Source of the DNA: Chloroflexota bacterium
GTDB taxonomy: Bacteria; Chloroflexota; Anaerolineae; Anaerolineales; Villigracilaceae
Assembly: GCA_013388795.1 (NCBI GenBank)
Contig: JACAEP010000303.1
Location: forward strand, 1 to 34,015
Direction: 5' to 3'
DNA length: 34,015 nucleotides
Under the pieces are notes generated by a model, which was not told where the DNA came from, searched no databases, and saw nothing but the letters and a program-made list of their open reading frames with translations. Of this stretch, positions 24,137 to 33,406 are shown piece by piece (positions within the stretch are counted from its first letter, which is position 1; the number at the start of each line of letters is the position of its first letter). Position numbers and translations under genes: made by a program.

Positions 24137-27097
24137 ATGAACATCACACTCAAGATCAACGGAATTGAGCACGTCATCGAAGCGCCTGCGTCTACCACGC
24201 TGCTTACCGCCCTGCGCGGACTGGGGTTTCACGGCGTGAAGTTTGGCGATGAGCATGGTCTCACCGGCGCAGATACGGTTCTGCTGGATGGCAAACCTGT
24301 CAACGCGGGTTCATTGTTGGCGGCGCAGGCGGAGGGTCATGCTGTGGCGACGATCGAAGCTTTGGGCGAGCGCCCAGACCTCGGCTGGAGAAAGACCGAT
24401 GGCCTTCATCCGCTGCAAAAGGCTTTTGTTGAGTCTGGGGCGATCCAATGTGGATATTGCACGCCTGCCCAAATCCTTGCTGCAAAAAGTTTGCTTGAGA
24501 AAAATCCGAATCCCAGCGAAGCGGATGTCCGCGAGGCAATCGCGGGCGTGTTGTGCCGTTGCACAGGTTATCTCAAACCCGTGCAGGCAGTGATGAAAGC
24601 TGCCGCTGAAATGCGCGGAGAAGAAATTGGGGATGGAGAAGCGATCAATTGGGATTTGGGAAATTGGGGCAATCGACCTGAACCCACTAATTTACCCAGT
24701 GATCAATTCACAACTGTAATGACCAAGCCCAAAGTGGTGGCGACGCCTGAGACACAGAAATGGCAAACCGTGGGCAAACCCGAAAAGAAAGTGGATGCCA
24801 TCAAACTCGTGCAAGGCAAGCCTGCATTTACCGCAGACATGGACATACGCGGCATGTTATATGCGAAGGTGCTGCGCTCGCCACATGCCCATGCGCGCAT
24901 CAAAAATATTGACAGCAGCAAAGCATTGGCATTGAAAGGCGTCGTTTCTGTATTGACATGGAAAGACCTGCCGCGTGTGGTGTATTCTACAGCCGGACAA
25001 TCAGACCCGATACCTGGCCCATTGGATTCGTTTTCGTTGGATAACAAAGTGCGTTTTGTCGGCGATCGCGTAGCGTTCGTCGCTGCAGAAACTCCTGAAA
25101 TCGCAGAGAAGGCGCTTACTCTCATTGATGTGGAATATGAAGTTCTGCCAGCCATTTTAGACTCACGCGAGGCTATGAATCCGGATGCGATCAAAATTCA
25201 CGACGAGCCAGAATATGTAAATTTTGCAGACTCGAACCCGGATAAAAATCTAGCGGCGCGCATCCGCATTGACATTGGCGACGTGGAAAAAGGCTTTGCC
25301 GAAGCGGATGAAATTTTCGAAGCTGATTATGAAGTACCGAAAGCGCAACAAGCGCATATCGAGCCGCACGTTTGTGTAACGTATTGGGACGAAGATGATC
25401 GCTTGGTCATTCGCACCTCCACGCAGGTGCCGTTCCATGTGCGGCGTATGCTTGCGCCGGTGTTGAATATCCCGGTCAAACGCATTCGTGTGATCAAGCC
25501 GCGCATCGGCGGCGGCTTTGGCGGAAAACAGGACGTGTTGATGGAGGACGTTGCCGCGCATCTGACCATTGCCACGAAGCGACCCGTGATCTACGAGTAC
25601 AGCCGCGAAGAGGAATTTATCGCAGCACGCTCACGTCACCCCATGCGTGTGCGCATGAAAACTGGCGTGAAGAAAGACGGCACGATTACAGCCAATTCCA
25701 TGTATGCCCTGTCAGACACGGGGGCGTATGGATGCCATGCCCTGACTGTAACCGGCAACACCGGGCATAAGTCAATGGCGTTGTATGTCGGGGATGGCGA
25801 ATACCGCAAAGCGCCGAACATCCGCTTCTATGCTGATGTGGTGTACACCAACACGCCGCCCGCTGGCGCTTTCCGTGGATATGGCGTGCCGCAAGGCTAT
25901 TGGCCGCTCGACCGTCACTTGGAAAAGATCGCGCGCGCCATGGGCTTTGACCCAATTGAATTCCGTTTGAAGAATGCTATTCACCCCGGCGAATATCATC
26001 CCTTCTCCACCGCGTGGAACGAGGGACGCGAACCACGCCCGGAGATCATCCACACCGTTGGGCTGGAGCAATGCGTGGCGCAAGGTCGCGCTGCGATTGC
26101 ATGGGATGACAAATATGGCAATGAAAATTGGAGGAAGACCGCCTCCCCTACCAAACGCAAAGGCATTGGCGTGGCAATGGTCATGCAAGGGACAGCCATT
26201 CCCTATCTTGATATGGGTGGCGCATCCATTAAGATGAACGATGATGGTTCATTCAATCTTCTGGTGGGCGCAACCGATCTGGGCACTGGTTCAGATACAG
26301 TCATTGCGCAGATGGCAGCTGAAGTGTTGGGTGTGCCGATTGAAGACATGATCACCTATTCGTCCGATACAGATTTCACTCCATTTGATAAGGGCGCGTA
26401 TGCTTCGTCAACGACATACATTTCTGGCACAGCTGCTGTAAAGGCGGCAAACATTGTGGCGGAGAGAATCAAGATCCGTGCGGCGACTATGCTGGAATTG
26501 CCAGATTCCGAATATTCGAATATTCGATTAGCGGACCGAAAAGCAATTGCGCCAGATGGCCGTTCGGTGACGTTGGCTGAAGTTGCCCTCGACACCCTGC
26601 ACAAGAATAATCAGGAACAGATCATGGGCGTGGCAAGTTATGTCTCGCCGGTGTCGCCGCCGCCCTTTGCCGCTCAATTTGCCGAAGTGACCGTGGACAC
26701 AGAAACTGGGCAAGTTACAGTGGATCGTTTGGTGATGGCAGTTGATGCCGGTGTGATCGTGAATCCGCTCACGGCTTCGGGACAAATCGAAGGCGGTATG
26801 ACACAGGCATTGGGATATGCCGTCTGTGAAGAGATGCGATATGACGAGAAAGGCGCTGCCTACGAACGCGATCTGGAGCGCTATCATATCTTCCGCGCGG
26901 ATGAGATGCCAAAACTGGAAACCATCTTCGTAGAGACGTTCGAGCCGAGCCATCCGTTCGGGGTAAAAGCCGTGGCAGAGATTCCAATGGACGGAGTCGC
27001 TCCGGCAGTTGGAAATGCGATTCTGGACGCCATTGGCGTGAACGTGGATGTGATTCCGACCACGCCGGAACGCGTTTGGAGGGCGATAAAGTCTTAG
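24137..27097 (+). CDS. XdhD-like molybdenum hydroxylase: fused Fe-S and molybdopterin subunits
   Basis: A 986-residue fusion of a [2Fe-2S] domain (about 1-165) and a xanthine dehydrogenase-type molybdopterin domain (about 210-986). The second cluster is intact (C105, C108, C140, C142). In the N-terminal plant-type domain a gapless alignment to the GCxxxxCGxC pattern gives D38, T43, D46 and G58 at the four cysteine positions, so this cluster cannot form. E. coli XdhD shows a similar loss. The molybdopterin domain has GGGFGGK near 456-462, AFRGYG near 578 and E948 in AEIPMDG as likely catalytic Glu. It should hydroxylate a nitrogen heterocycle or similar compound; the substrate is unknown. AAAAGGAG precedes the ATG at 24137; the upstream ATG at 24062 is inside the repeat array. 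A terminator follows. Confidence 0.85.
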   Translation: MNITLKINGIEHVIEAPASTTLLTALRGLGFHGVKFGDEHGLTGADTVLLDGKPVNAGSLLAAQAEGHAVATIEALGERPDLGWRKTDGLHPLQKAFVESGAIQCGYCTPAQILAAKSLLEKNPNPSEADVREAIAGVLCRCTGYLKPVQAVMKAAAEMRGEEIGDGEAINWDLGNWGNRPEPTNLPSDQFTTVMTKPKVVATPETQKWQTVGKPEKKVDAIKLVQGKPAFTADMDIRGMLYAKVLRSPHAHARIKNIDSSKALALKGVVSVLTWKDLPRVVYSTAGQSDPIPGPLDSFSLDNKVRFVGDRVAFVAAETPEIAEKALTLIDVEYEVLPAILDSREAMNPDAIKIHDEPEYVNFADSNPDKNLAARIRIDIGDVEKGFAEADEIFEADYEVPKAQQAHIEPHVCVTYWDEDDRLVIRTSTQVPFHVRRMLAPVLNIPVKRIRVIKPRIGGGFGGKQDVLMEDVAAHLTIATKRPVIYEYSREEEFIAARSRHPMRVRMKTGVKKDGTITANSMYALSDTGAYGCHALTVTGNTGHKSMALYVGDGEYRKAPNIRFYADVVYTNTPPAGAFRGYGVPQGYWPLDRHLEKIARAMGFDPIEFRLKNAIHPGEYHPFSTAWNEGREPRPEIIHTVGLEQCVAQGRAAIAWDDKYGNENWRKTASPTKRKGIGVAMVMQGTAIPYLDMGGASIKMNDDGSFNLLVGATDLGTGSDTVIAQMAAEVLGVPIEDMITYSSDTDFTPFDKGAYASSTTYISGTAAVKAANIVAERIKIRAATMLELPDSEYSNIRLADRKAIAPDGRSVTLAEVALDTLHKNNQEQIMGVASYVSPVSPPPFAAQFAEVTVDTETGQVTVDRLVMAVDAGVIVNPLTASGQIEGGMTQALGYAVCEEMRYDEKGAAYERDLERYHIFRADEMPKLETIFVETFEPSHPFGVKAVAEIPMDGVAPAVGNAILDAIGVNVDVIPTTPERVWRAIKS

Positions 27098-27126
27098 TAA
27101 ATAGAAACAGGCTCAGCACAGGAAAG

Positions 27127-27159
27127 AGACGCAGGTATCCACTCGCCGTGCGTCTTTTT
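27127..27159 (+). terminator. Intrinsic terminator after the molybdenum hydroxylase gene
   Basis: AGACGCA (27127-27133) pairs with TGCGTCT (27149-27155), followed by TTTT. It ends the transcript 30-60 bases after the hydroxylase stop codon. Confidence 0.7.
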
Positions 27160-27199
27160 AAGTGTCATTCCAATGCATCCTGTTTATCTCTGAGAAAGA

Positions 27200-27205
27200 T
27201 ATAAT
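27200..27205 (+). promoter_or_regulatory. TATAAT -10 box of the HD-GYP gene
   Basis: A perfect TATAAT 20 bases before the ATG at 27226. The predicted 5' leader is about 14 bases and contains no Shine-Dalgarno sequence. Confidence 0.5.
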
Positions 27206-27225
27206 TCAGATACCTGTGTAAATTC

Positions 27226-28896
27226 ATGACGCGCTCGGAATTAATTTATCTAATCCCCTATTTCACCTCTCTACTGCTCTCACTGATGCTTCTCCTCTTT
27301 GTTTGGAGCAAACGAAGCGCAAGAGGCGCCCTTGCGCTCTTTTTTTACATTCTTGGGCAATCCATTTGGATTGCGGCTTTTATGCTTGAGTTGGCCGGCA
27401 AGACGCTGGAGATGAAAATTTTTTGGGATGGGATCGAATGGCTGGGCGCCAATGTCATTCTGGTCGCCATTCCTGTTTTTGCTGTCCAATACACGGATTA
27501 TAAAATTCGCCACATGCGAAGATGGTTTGCGGCATCCCTGATCCTGCCTTTCGTTTTCACCATCCTGACCTTCACGAATCCTCTGCATGGTTTAATCTAC
27601 CAAAATATCGAGATGTTGCCTGCTGATCCATTCAGGGAATTGAGATACGACATCACCCCTGCGATCTATGGATATGCCATTTATGGATACATGGTGTTGT
27701 TTTGGGGGGTGTACATCATAGCGCGGCGTCTGATCCGCCCGCAAGGGTTATATCGCGGGCAATTAATTACCATAGTGACAGGACTTCTCATTCCCGTCAT
27801 CGGCACTGCCTTTACCCTAGCGGGGCTTCAAATCACTCCTGAAAGAGACACTCTGCCGCTTACCGCGGCATTGGGAAACCTTGTTACGGCCTGGGGTTTT
27901 TTTCGTTTTCGAATTCTCGAAATCGCGCCTGTTGGGCGCGATCGGGTCTTCGAGGCGCTGGCAGACCCGGTTGTCATTTTGGATAAACACAATCGTGTGA
28001 TTGACGTCAACGCCGCCATGCTTGATTTGCTCGGCAAAAAGGACGGAGAAGTGATTGGAGAACCCGCCAAAAAGGTGTTCGATGACTTCCCCATTCCAAT
28101 AAAAATGTATATGCAGGTTTCCCATGCGCGCACCGAAACCAGTTTCAAGTTGAACAACCGCGAGATTTATTATGAATTGACAGTCTGGCCGTTATTTGGG
28201 TTTGGCAAGGAAATGACCGGGCGGGTGTACATCTCGCACGACATTACCGCCCTGAAGGAATTGGAAAGCGAACTGCGCCGCCTGAACACCCAGCTTGAAG
28301 ATCGTGTTCAGGCGCGCACCCGTGAACTGGCAGAAGCCTACGAATCCACGCTGGAAGGGCTGGCGCGCGCGCTTGAACTGCGCGATAAAGAAACCGAAGG
28401 CCACTCGCGCAGGGTGACCGAAACCACCCTAAAGATCGCCCAAAAAATCGGCATTGCAGGAGAAGCGTTGGAAGATATTCGCAGCGGCGCGATCCTGCAT
28501 GATATTGGCAAGATCAGCATCCCGGATGAGATTTTACATAAAAAAGGAAAACTAACCCCGGAAGAACGCGCCATCATTAACCAGCACCCTGAAACAGCCT
28601 TCAAACTGCTTTCACGCATCCCTTTCCTGACAAAAGCCATCGAAATTCCATACTGCCATCATGAAAAATGGGACGGCAGCGGCTACCCACGCGGATTAAA
28701 AGGCGAAGAAATTCCACTCTCCGCGCGTATCTTTGCCATTGCGGATGTATGGGACGCGCTCAGTAACGACCGCCCATACAACAAGGCATGGACTCGCGAC
28801 CGCATTCTTGCCTATTTTACGGAAGAGACCGGCAGGCACTTTGACCCGCTGATCGTAAAAACCTTCTTAAGCATGGTTGAACAAGGCGAGATATAA
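27226..28896 (+). CDS. Membrane PAS/HD-GYP protein (probable c-di-GMP phosphodiesterase)
   Basis: A 556-residue sensor. Residues 1-230 contain seven hydrophobic segments of the histidine-kinase N-terminal 7TM type. A PAS domain (about 240-350, FEALADPVVILDKHNRVIDVN) and a coiled coil (about 350-380) lead to an HD-GYP domain. The catalytic H425-D426 pair lies in LHDIGKISIPD, and HHEKWDGSGYPRGLKG at 478-493 holds the GYP signature, so hydrolysis of c-di-GMP is expected. The signal sensed by the 7TM part is unknown. The gene has its own -10 box after a terminator. The pyrophosphatase gene follows with a separate TATAAT. Confidence 0.88.
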   Translation: MTRSELIYLIPYFTSLLLSLMLLLFVWSKRSARGALALFFYILGQSIWIAAFMLELAGKTLEMKIFWDGIEWLGANVILVAIPVFAVQYTDYKIRHMRRWFAASLILPFVFTILTFTNPLHGLIYQNIEMLPADPFRELRYDITPAIYGYAIYGYMVLFWGVYIIARRLIRPQGLYRGQLITIVTGLLIPVIGTAFTLAGLQITPERDTLPLTAALGNLVTAWGFFRFRILEIAPVGRDRVFEALADPVVILDKHNRVIDVNAAMLDLLGKKDGEVIGEPAKKVFDDFPIPIKMYMQVSHARTETSFKLNNREIYYELTVWPLFGFGKEMTGRVYISHDITALKELESELRRLNTQLEDRVQARTRELAEAYESTLEGLARALELRDKETEGHSRRVTETTLKIAQKIGIAGEALEDIRSGAILHDIGKISIPDEILHKKGKLTPEERAIINQHPETAFKLLSRIPFLTKAIEIPYCHHEKWDGSGYPRGLKGEEIPLSARIFAIADVWDALSNDRPYNKAWTRDRILAYFTEETGRHFDPLIVKTFLSMVEQGEI

Positions 28897-28897
28897 T
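28892..28897 (+). promoter_or_regulatory. TATAAT -10 box of the pyrophosphatase gene
   Basis: A perfect TATAAT overlapping the HD-GYP stop codon, about 56 bases before the ATG at 28954. AAGGAAAG lies upstream of that start codon. Confidence 0.45.
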
Positions 28898-28953
28898 CCC
28901 TCCGCGCTCCATTACTCAAGAAAGCAAACTTCTCAAGGAAAGACACAAATCAC

Positions 28954-30297
28954 ATGCTCGATCAGATCTACGTTGTAGGACACATCAATCCCGATACCGA
29001 CTCCATCGCCTCCGCCATGGGATATGCCTGGCTGTTGCGCGCGCGGGACGCGCACAACACCCTCGCCGCGCGCGCCGGAGCGTTGAATGCGCAGACCTCC
29101 TGGGCGCTCAAAACGCTTGGGCTGGACGCCCCCCATCTCCTCGCCGATGCCTCTCCTCGGTTTGAGTCCGTCATGCAGCGCTTCGACAGCATTCGACCAG
29201 AAGCCCAACTGGGGCACGCCTGGACGCTCGCCAGCCGCACAGGCGGCATTGCGCCGGTTGTAAATGAAGACGGCACGCCATTCGGCATTATCAACGGCAT
29301 GAGCCTTTTCAACTACTTTAGCGCCACACTTGGGCCGCGCCCTGGCGACACCACCGTGCGAGAAATGATGTCGGCGCCATGCAAAGATGCCGCCGACACA
29401 AGCGTGCCAAAATTCCAGGCAAACGCGCACATCCGCGATTCGCTCAACCGCATCCTGCGCGCCGAAATTGACGACTATTGGGTGGTGGATGAAAATGGGC
29501 TCTACCTCGGCATTGCCCGCCAGCGTCACATCCTCAACCCGCCGCGCCTCAAGGTCATCCTCGTCGATCACAATGAACCGCGCCAATCCATCGCCGCGCT
29601 TGAAGAAGCCGAACTGCTCGAAATCCTCGACCATCACCGACTCGGCAACCCTTACACACACCAGCCGATCCGTTTTACAGTCGATGTAGTGGGATCAACC
29701 TCAACACTTGTGACTGAACAAACAGCCGAAGCGGGACTCTCCGCCCCGCCCGCCATCGCTGGCGCGCTTCTGGCCGGACTGCTGTCTGATACGCTCATCC
29801 TAACCTCTCCCACCACGACAGCGCGCGACAAAGCCGCCGCCGAAAAGTTGTCCCGCTGGGCATTCGTCGGTGGAAGCCCGCTGAAAGGCGAAACCATCGA
29901 GAGTTATGGCAAAGCCATCCTTTCGGCCGGCGCAGGGTTATCCAACCGCAAACCTGAAGAAATCGTCAGCACAGACATCAAACCATTTGAAGGCGGCGGC
30001 TTCAAGTTTGCTGTTGCACAGGTTGAAGTGACCGACATCATGCAGCTCTCCGAACATCTCAAGCCGCTGACCGAAGCCCTTGACGACCTGCGCGACAAAC
30101 GCGGGCTCGACTTTGCCATGCTGCTTGTCACAGACGTGGTGCGCGGCACAAGCCGATTGTTGATTTCCTCCCATGCGCCGCCCATTTTAGACGACCTGCC
30201 TTACCCGCCCATGCCCGATGGCTCTCGCGACGCGGCAGGCGTGGTTTCGCGTAAAAAGCAATTACTGCCAGCCGTGCTGGGTCTGCTGGAGAGATAA
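28954..30297 (+). CDS. ppaC: Manganese-dependent family II inorganic pyrophosphatase with CBS domains
   Basis: A 447-residue DHH-family enzyme that hydrolyses pyrophosphate to two phosphates. H10-I-N-P-D14-T-D16 is the first metal motif, VDHNEP and LDHHRLG follow after an insertion, and a DHHA2 domain with RKKQLLP closes the protein. The insertion (about residues 70-190) contains a CBS pair, including MSLFNYF and VDENGLYLGIARQRHI, which binds adenine nucleotides in related enzymes and tunes activity to energy charge. The insertion lacks room for a DRTGG domain. The alpha/beta hydrolase begins six bases after the stop. Confidence 0.88.
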   Translation: MLDQIYVVGHINPDTDSIASAMGYAWLLRARDAHNTLAARAGALNAQTSWALKTLGLDAPHLLADASPRFESVMQRFDSIRPEAQLGHAWTLASRTGGIAPVVNEDGTPFGIINGMSLFNYFSATLGPRPGDTTVREMMSAPCKDAADTSVPKFQANAHIRDSLNRILRAEIDDYWVVDENGLYLGIARQRHILNPPRLKVILVDHNEPRQSIAALEEAELLEILDHHRLGNPYTHQPIRFTVDVVGSTSTLVTEQTAEAGLSAPPAIAGALLAGLLSDTLILTSPTTTARDKAAAEKLSRWAFVGGSPLKGETIESYGKAILSAGAGLSNRKPEEIVSTDIKPFEGGGFKFAVAQVEVTDIMQLSEHLKPLTEALDDLRDKRGLDFAMLLVTDVVRGTSRLLISSHAPPILDDLPYPPMPDGSRDAAGVVSRKKQLLPAVLGLLER

Positions 30298-30303
30298 CCC
30301 CTC

Positions 30304-31179
30304 TTGCCATTCCCTTACCTTGATGAAACCATACCGCTTAATGAAGAAACCCGCAAAGACCTGCCGGGTTCTTTCATTGCCCTCCCCAGCGGGGTGACTC
30401 ACTATGAAGAAGGCGGTGACCCCAATGGACTGCCCATCGTCTTCGTGCATGGATTTTCCGTCCCATATTTTATCTTCGACCCCACCTTTGAATTTCTTTG
30501 CGCGCAGGGCTTCCGCGTTCTGCGCTATGACCTGCTTGGGCGGGGCTTTTCCGACAGACCCAAAGTCCGTTATGAGGCAAAACTTTTTGTTCAACAACTC
30601 ACAGAATTGCTTGACGCATTAAAGTATCAGAATATTAACCTCATCGGGCTGTCCATGGGCGGGGTGGTTAGCGCCTCATTCATCGATGCGCGCCCTGAGT
30701 ATGTTGCAAAGCACATTCTGATCGATCCATCGGGCGCGCGAGCCGTTTCGCTGACGCCTTTTCTCAAGGCGGTGAGAATGCCCGGGCTTGGCGAACTGGC
30801 TATCGGTCTGTTTGGAAGCGGGAGCATGATCAAAGCCGTTGCGGCAGACATGTTCTCGCAGGATTTGGTCGAACAGTTTCAGTCAAAATACAAAGTTCAA
30901 ATGCAATATCAAGGCTTTAAGCGCGCCATCCTATCCACCATGCGGAACGGGATGCTGGACTCGTTTATCAAAACCTACCAGCGGGTTGGCAAACTGAACA
31001 AACCCACCTTATTGTGTTGGGGCAAACAAGACGCAACCATTCCTTTTGAACACAGCGGCGATATTCGCGCTGCCATTCCGCACGCAGAATTCCATGCCTT
31101 CGATCAGTGCGGGCATATTCCTCACTATGAGCGCGCAAGCGAGGTTAATGGAATTCTGTTAGAATTTTTAAAACGATAA
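30304..31179 (+). CDS. Alpha/beta hydrolase
   Basis: A 291-residue alpha/beta-fold hydrolase. The nucleophile elbow GLSMGG places S117, and D243 (GKQDATIP) and H271 (CGHIPHYE) complete the triad. VFVHGFS near residue 45 is the oxyanion-hole strand. The cap between strands 6 and 7 is short. The ester or related substrate cannot be deduced. The start is TTG at 30304, with GGAG about 11 bases upstream inside the end of the pyrophosphatase gene. It probably shares that gene's transcript. Confidence 0.82.
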   Translation: MPFPYLDETIPLNEETRKDLPGSFIALPSGVTHYEEGGDPNGLPIVFVHGFSVPYFIFDPTFEFLCAQGFRVLRYDLLGRGFSDRPKVRYEAKLFVQQLTELLDALKYQNINLIGLSMGGVVSASFIDARPEYVAKHILIDPSGARAVSLTPFLKAVRMPGLGELAIGLFGSGSMIKAVAADMFSQDLVEQFQSKYKVQMQYQGFKRAILSTMRNGMLDSFIKTYQRVGKLNKPTLLCWGKQDATIPFEHSGDIRAAIPHAEFHAFDQCGHIPHYERASEVNGILLEFLKR

Positions 31180-31270
31180 ATCCTTTTCAGCATGAAAAAC
31201 ACAAAGGGTCACAAAGAAAAACCTTTAGCGGGGATGGTTTCATTGCTCAACCGGGCAATAAAGGAGATTC

Positions 31271-31765
31271 ATGAATAAAGACTACATCCAAACCCTGTAC
31301 CGCTATAACCAGTGGGCAAATGCGCGGATTCTCGATACAGCCGCCAAACTCAGCCCGGAACAATTTCTCACACCCTCCGAACATCCGCACCGCTATTTGC
31401 GCGGCGTGTTGGTGCATACCCTCTTCGCCGAATGGATCTGGCGCAAACGCTGGAGTGGAGAATCGCCAACAACGCGTTTGAAACCGGAAGACTTCCCCAC
31501 CTTCGAATCGCTGCGCACGCGCTGGCAGGAAGAAGAAAGCGAACTGATGAAATTTGTGGAAGAAGTTAGCGAAGAAAAAATCAATGCGCCATTCCATTAC
31601 ACCAGCACCGAAGGCGTGAAGTACGAAAACATCTTGTGCGAATCAATGGCACATGTGGTTAATCACGGCACCCAACACCGCAGCGAAGCCGCCGCGATCC
31701 TGACAGAATTGGGCTTCTCTCCCGGCGACCTCGATATGATTCTATTCCGTAGAAAGAAATTATGA
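31271..31765 (+). CDS. DinB-family protein
   Basis: A 164-residue four-helix-bundle protein. H49, H132 and H136 (HVVNHGTQHR) form the metal triad characteristic of DinB/YfiT proteins, which include thiol-dependent transferases. The N-terminus LYRYNQWANARIL is diagnostic. The substrate is unknown. AAAGGAG lies six bases upstream. The stop overlaps the DUF1361 start (ATGA), giving an operon of DinB, DUF1361 and YqeB-like genes. Confidence 0.85.
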   Translation: MNKDYIQTLYRYNQWANARILDTAAKLSPEQFLTPSEHPHRYLRGVLVHTLFAEWIWRKRWSGESPTTRLKPEDFPTFESLRTRWQEEESELMKFVEEVSEEKINAPFHYTSTEGVKYENILCESMAHVVNHGTQHRSEAAAILTELGFSPGDLDMILFRRKKL

Positions 31766-32517
31766 ACCTCAACCGTATCAAAAATTTTACCTACCGCAAT
31801 CGTCATTCGATTGCTGTCTTTCTGCTATTAAACGTGGCATGTGCAGCCTGCATTGTATTGGTTGGGGCGCGGGTGGCATACACCGATTCGACCCGCCACA
31901 CCGGCTTGATATGGAATCTCTTCCTCGCCTGGATTCCTTTCATCCTTTCGTATCTCGCCCACATCCTTTCATGGAAGCGGCTGTGGGTGTACCTGGCGAT
32001 TCCCTTTGTGGCATTCCTCTGGCTGCTGTTCTTCCCCAATGCGCCTTACATGCTGACCGACCTGCAAGACCTGGCACGTGGGGCAAGTCAGGATGCTCCA
32101 CTCTGGTACGATGTGATCATCGTCGTGTGGTGCTCATGGACCGGAACCCTGCTGGGCGTGATCTCACTGTACCTAATGCAAGACATCATCTCGCGCACTT
32201 TCAACCGCTGGTTCGGCTGGGTCTTTGTCTTTGTGATCTCAGGCTTGAGCAGTTTCGGCATGTACATCGGGCGGTTCGTGCGCTTGAACTCATGGGATAT
32301 TCTTCAAAACCCAACTGAAACTGCTATCACCATTCTCGGCATCGTCATTGACCCAAGTAGGCGGCTTGCCGCGTTCACGCTAGCGTACACCTTTTTCTTC
32401 CTGTTCATCTTCCTGCTGTTGTATTCGTTCAGTCACATGCTGCAAGAACAGGTCACACGCGCGCAGGCATCGCCAGACGAATTGGCTTCCACGCAGCCGA
32501 TACAGACACAGGGGTAA
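31762..32517 (+). CDS. DUF1361 membrane protein
   Basis: A 251-residue protein with six or seven hydrophobic segments. FFPNAPYMLTDLQDL is the signature of DUF1361. The C-terminal about 30 residues are polar. The function is unknown for the family. It is translationally coupled to the DinB gene and lies nine bases before the YqeB-like gene. Confidence 0.8.
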   Translation: MNLNRIKNFTYRNRHSIAVFLLLNVACAACIVLVGARVAYTDSTRHTGLIWNLFLAWIPFILSYLAHILSWKRLWVYLAIPFVAFLWLLFFPNAPYMLTDLQDLARGASQDAPLWYDVIIVVWCSWTGTLLGVISLYLMQDIISRTFNRWFGWVFVFVISGLSSFGMYIGRFVRLNSWDILQNPTETAITILGIVIDPSRRLAAFTLAYTFFFLFIFLLLYSFSHMLQEQVTRAQASPDELASTQPIQTQG

Positions 32518-32520
32518 AAT
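32515..32520 (+). promoter_or_regulatory. Possible leaderless -10 box of the YqeB-like gene
   Basis: TAAAAT, whose first three bases are the DUF1361 stop codon, ends six bases before the ATG at 32527. There is no Shine-Dalgarno sequence between, so a leaderless start inside the operon is possible. Confidence 0.35.
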
Positions 32521-32526
32521 AGACTC

Positions 32527-33327
32527 ATGAATCCACTCATTCTCATCCGCGGCGGCGGCGACCTGGCTTCGGGCGTCGCTTTGCGTTTACACCGTGTCGG
32601 TTTCCAAGTCGCCATTCTGGAATTGGAAAAACCTTTGGCTGTGCGCCGCAGCGTTTCATTTTCAGAAGCGGTCTACGAGGGCACGCAAACCGTTGAAGGC
32701 GTAACCGCAAGGCTTGTTTCGGCAGACCAGTTCCAGGTCACGCTGGAGGCGGATGAAATTCCGGTGTTGATCGATCCGCAAGCCAACATCCTCAATAACC
32801 AATTTTTGACCAGTCCCGCTTCGACCTTTGTGGTGGATGCGCGTTTGATGAAATCCAAGCCAGAACCGCTGCCGGTGAATGTCGCGCTTCACATCGGGCT
32901 GGGACCCGGGTTTACCGCCGGAGCCGATTGCCACGCTGTGATCGAAACCCAACGCGGACACGCGCTTGGCAGGGTGTATTGGGAGGGGCAGACCGCGCCC
33001 GACAGCCGCCAACCCGATGGCGACATCCGCCGTATTTTGCGCGCACCCGCCGCCGGAACGGTGGAGCCGCGCAAGCAAATCGGCGACTCGTGCAAGCAAG
33101 GGGAGACGATTGCAACGATCAGCGGCAAGGACATCATCAGTCCGTTCGACGGTATCTTGCGCGGATTGATCCACCCGCGCGTGGATGTGACCGAAGGCAT
33201 GAAGATCGGCGATGTGGACGCGCGCGCCGAATCTAACATGGTGCATTTTGTTTCAGATAAAGCGCTTTCGGTAGCAGGCGGGGCGCTAGAAGCGGTATAT
33301 ATGAAGTTGAGGGAGATGGACAGGTAG
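32527..33327 (+). CDS. yqeB: YqeB/EF2563-type selenium-dependent molybdenum hydroxylase system protein
   Basis: A 266-residue protein. It opens with a Rossmann-like LILIRGGGDLASGVALRLHRVGF (residues 4-26), then VVDARLMK, the Gly/Pro segment LHIGLGPGFTAGADCHAVIETQRGH (about 121-145), and a biotinyl/barrel-like C-terminal half (APAAGTV, KQGETIATISG). This pattern is that of the EF2563 family, whose members co-occur with SelD and selenium-dependent molybdenum hydroxylases. E. coli YqeB is a longer relative. The role is thought to be cofactor or selenium handling for the hydroxylase. The catalytic candidate, the XdhD-like protein, lies 5 kb upstream on the same strand. A strong terminator follows. 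Confidence 0.82.
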   Translation: MNPLILIRGGGDLASGVALRLHRVGFQVAILELEKPLAVRRSVSFSEAVYEGTQTVEGVTARLVSADQFQVTLEADEIPVLIDPQANILNNQFLTSPASTFVVDARLMKSKPEPLPVNVALHIGLGPGFTAGADCHAVIETQRGHALGRVYWEGQTAPDSRQPDGDIRRILRAPAAGTVEPRKQIGDSCKQGETIATISGKDIISPFDGILRGLIHPRVDVTEGMKIGDVDARAESNMVHFVSDKALSVAGGALEAVYMKLREMDR

Positions 33328-33349
33328 AAAATTGCCTGCATGGACAAAC

Positions 33350-33384
33350 AAAACAGGGACAGCCTCTCGGCTGTCCCTGTTTTA
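33350..33384. terminator. Bidirectional terminator between YqeB-like gene and response regulator
   Basis: A perfect 15-base stem (33350-33364 with 33369-33383) with a TCTC loop, A-rich on the left and T-rich on the right. It serves the convergent YqeB-like (+) and response-regulator (-) genes. Confidence 0.85.
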
Positions 33385-33406
33385 TTCACCATTATCCATT
33401 CAGCAA

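Noticed and set aside
24137-27097. Selenocysteine-containing molybdenum hydroxylase
   Set aside because: There is no in-frame TGA; any selenium would have to be a labile cofactor rather than selenocysteine.
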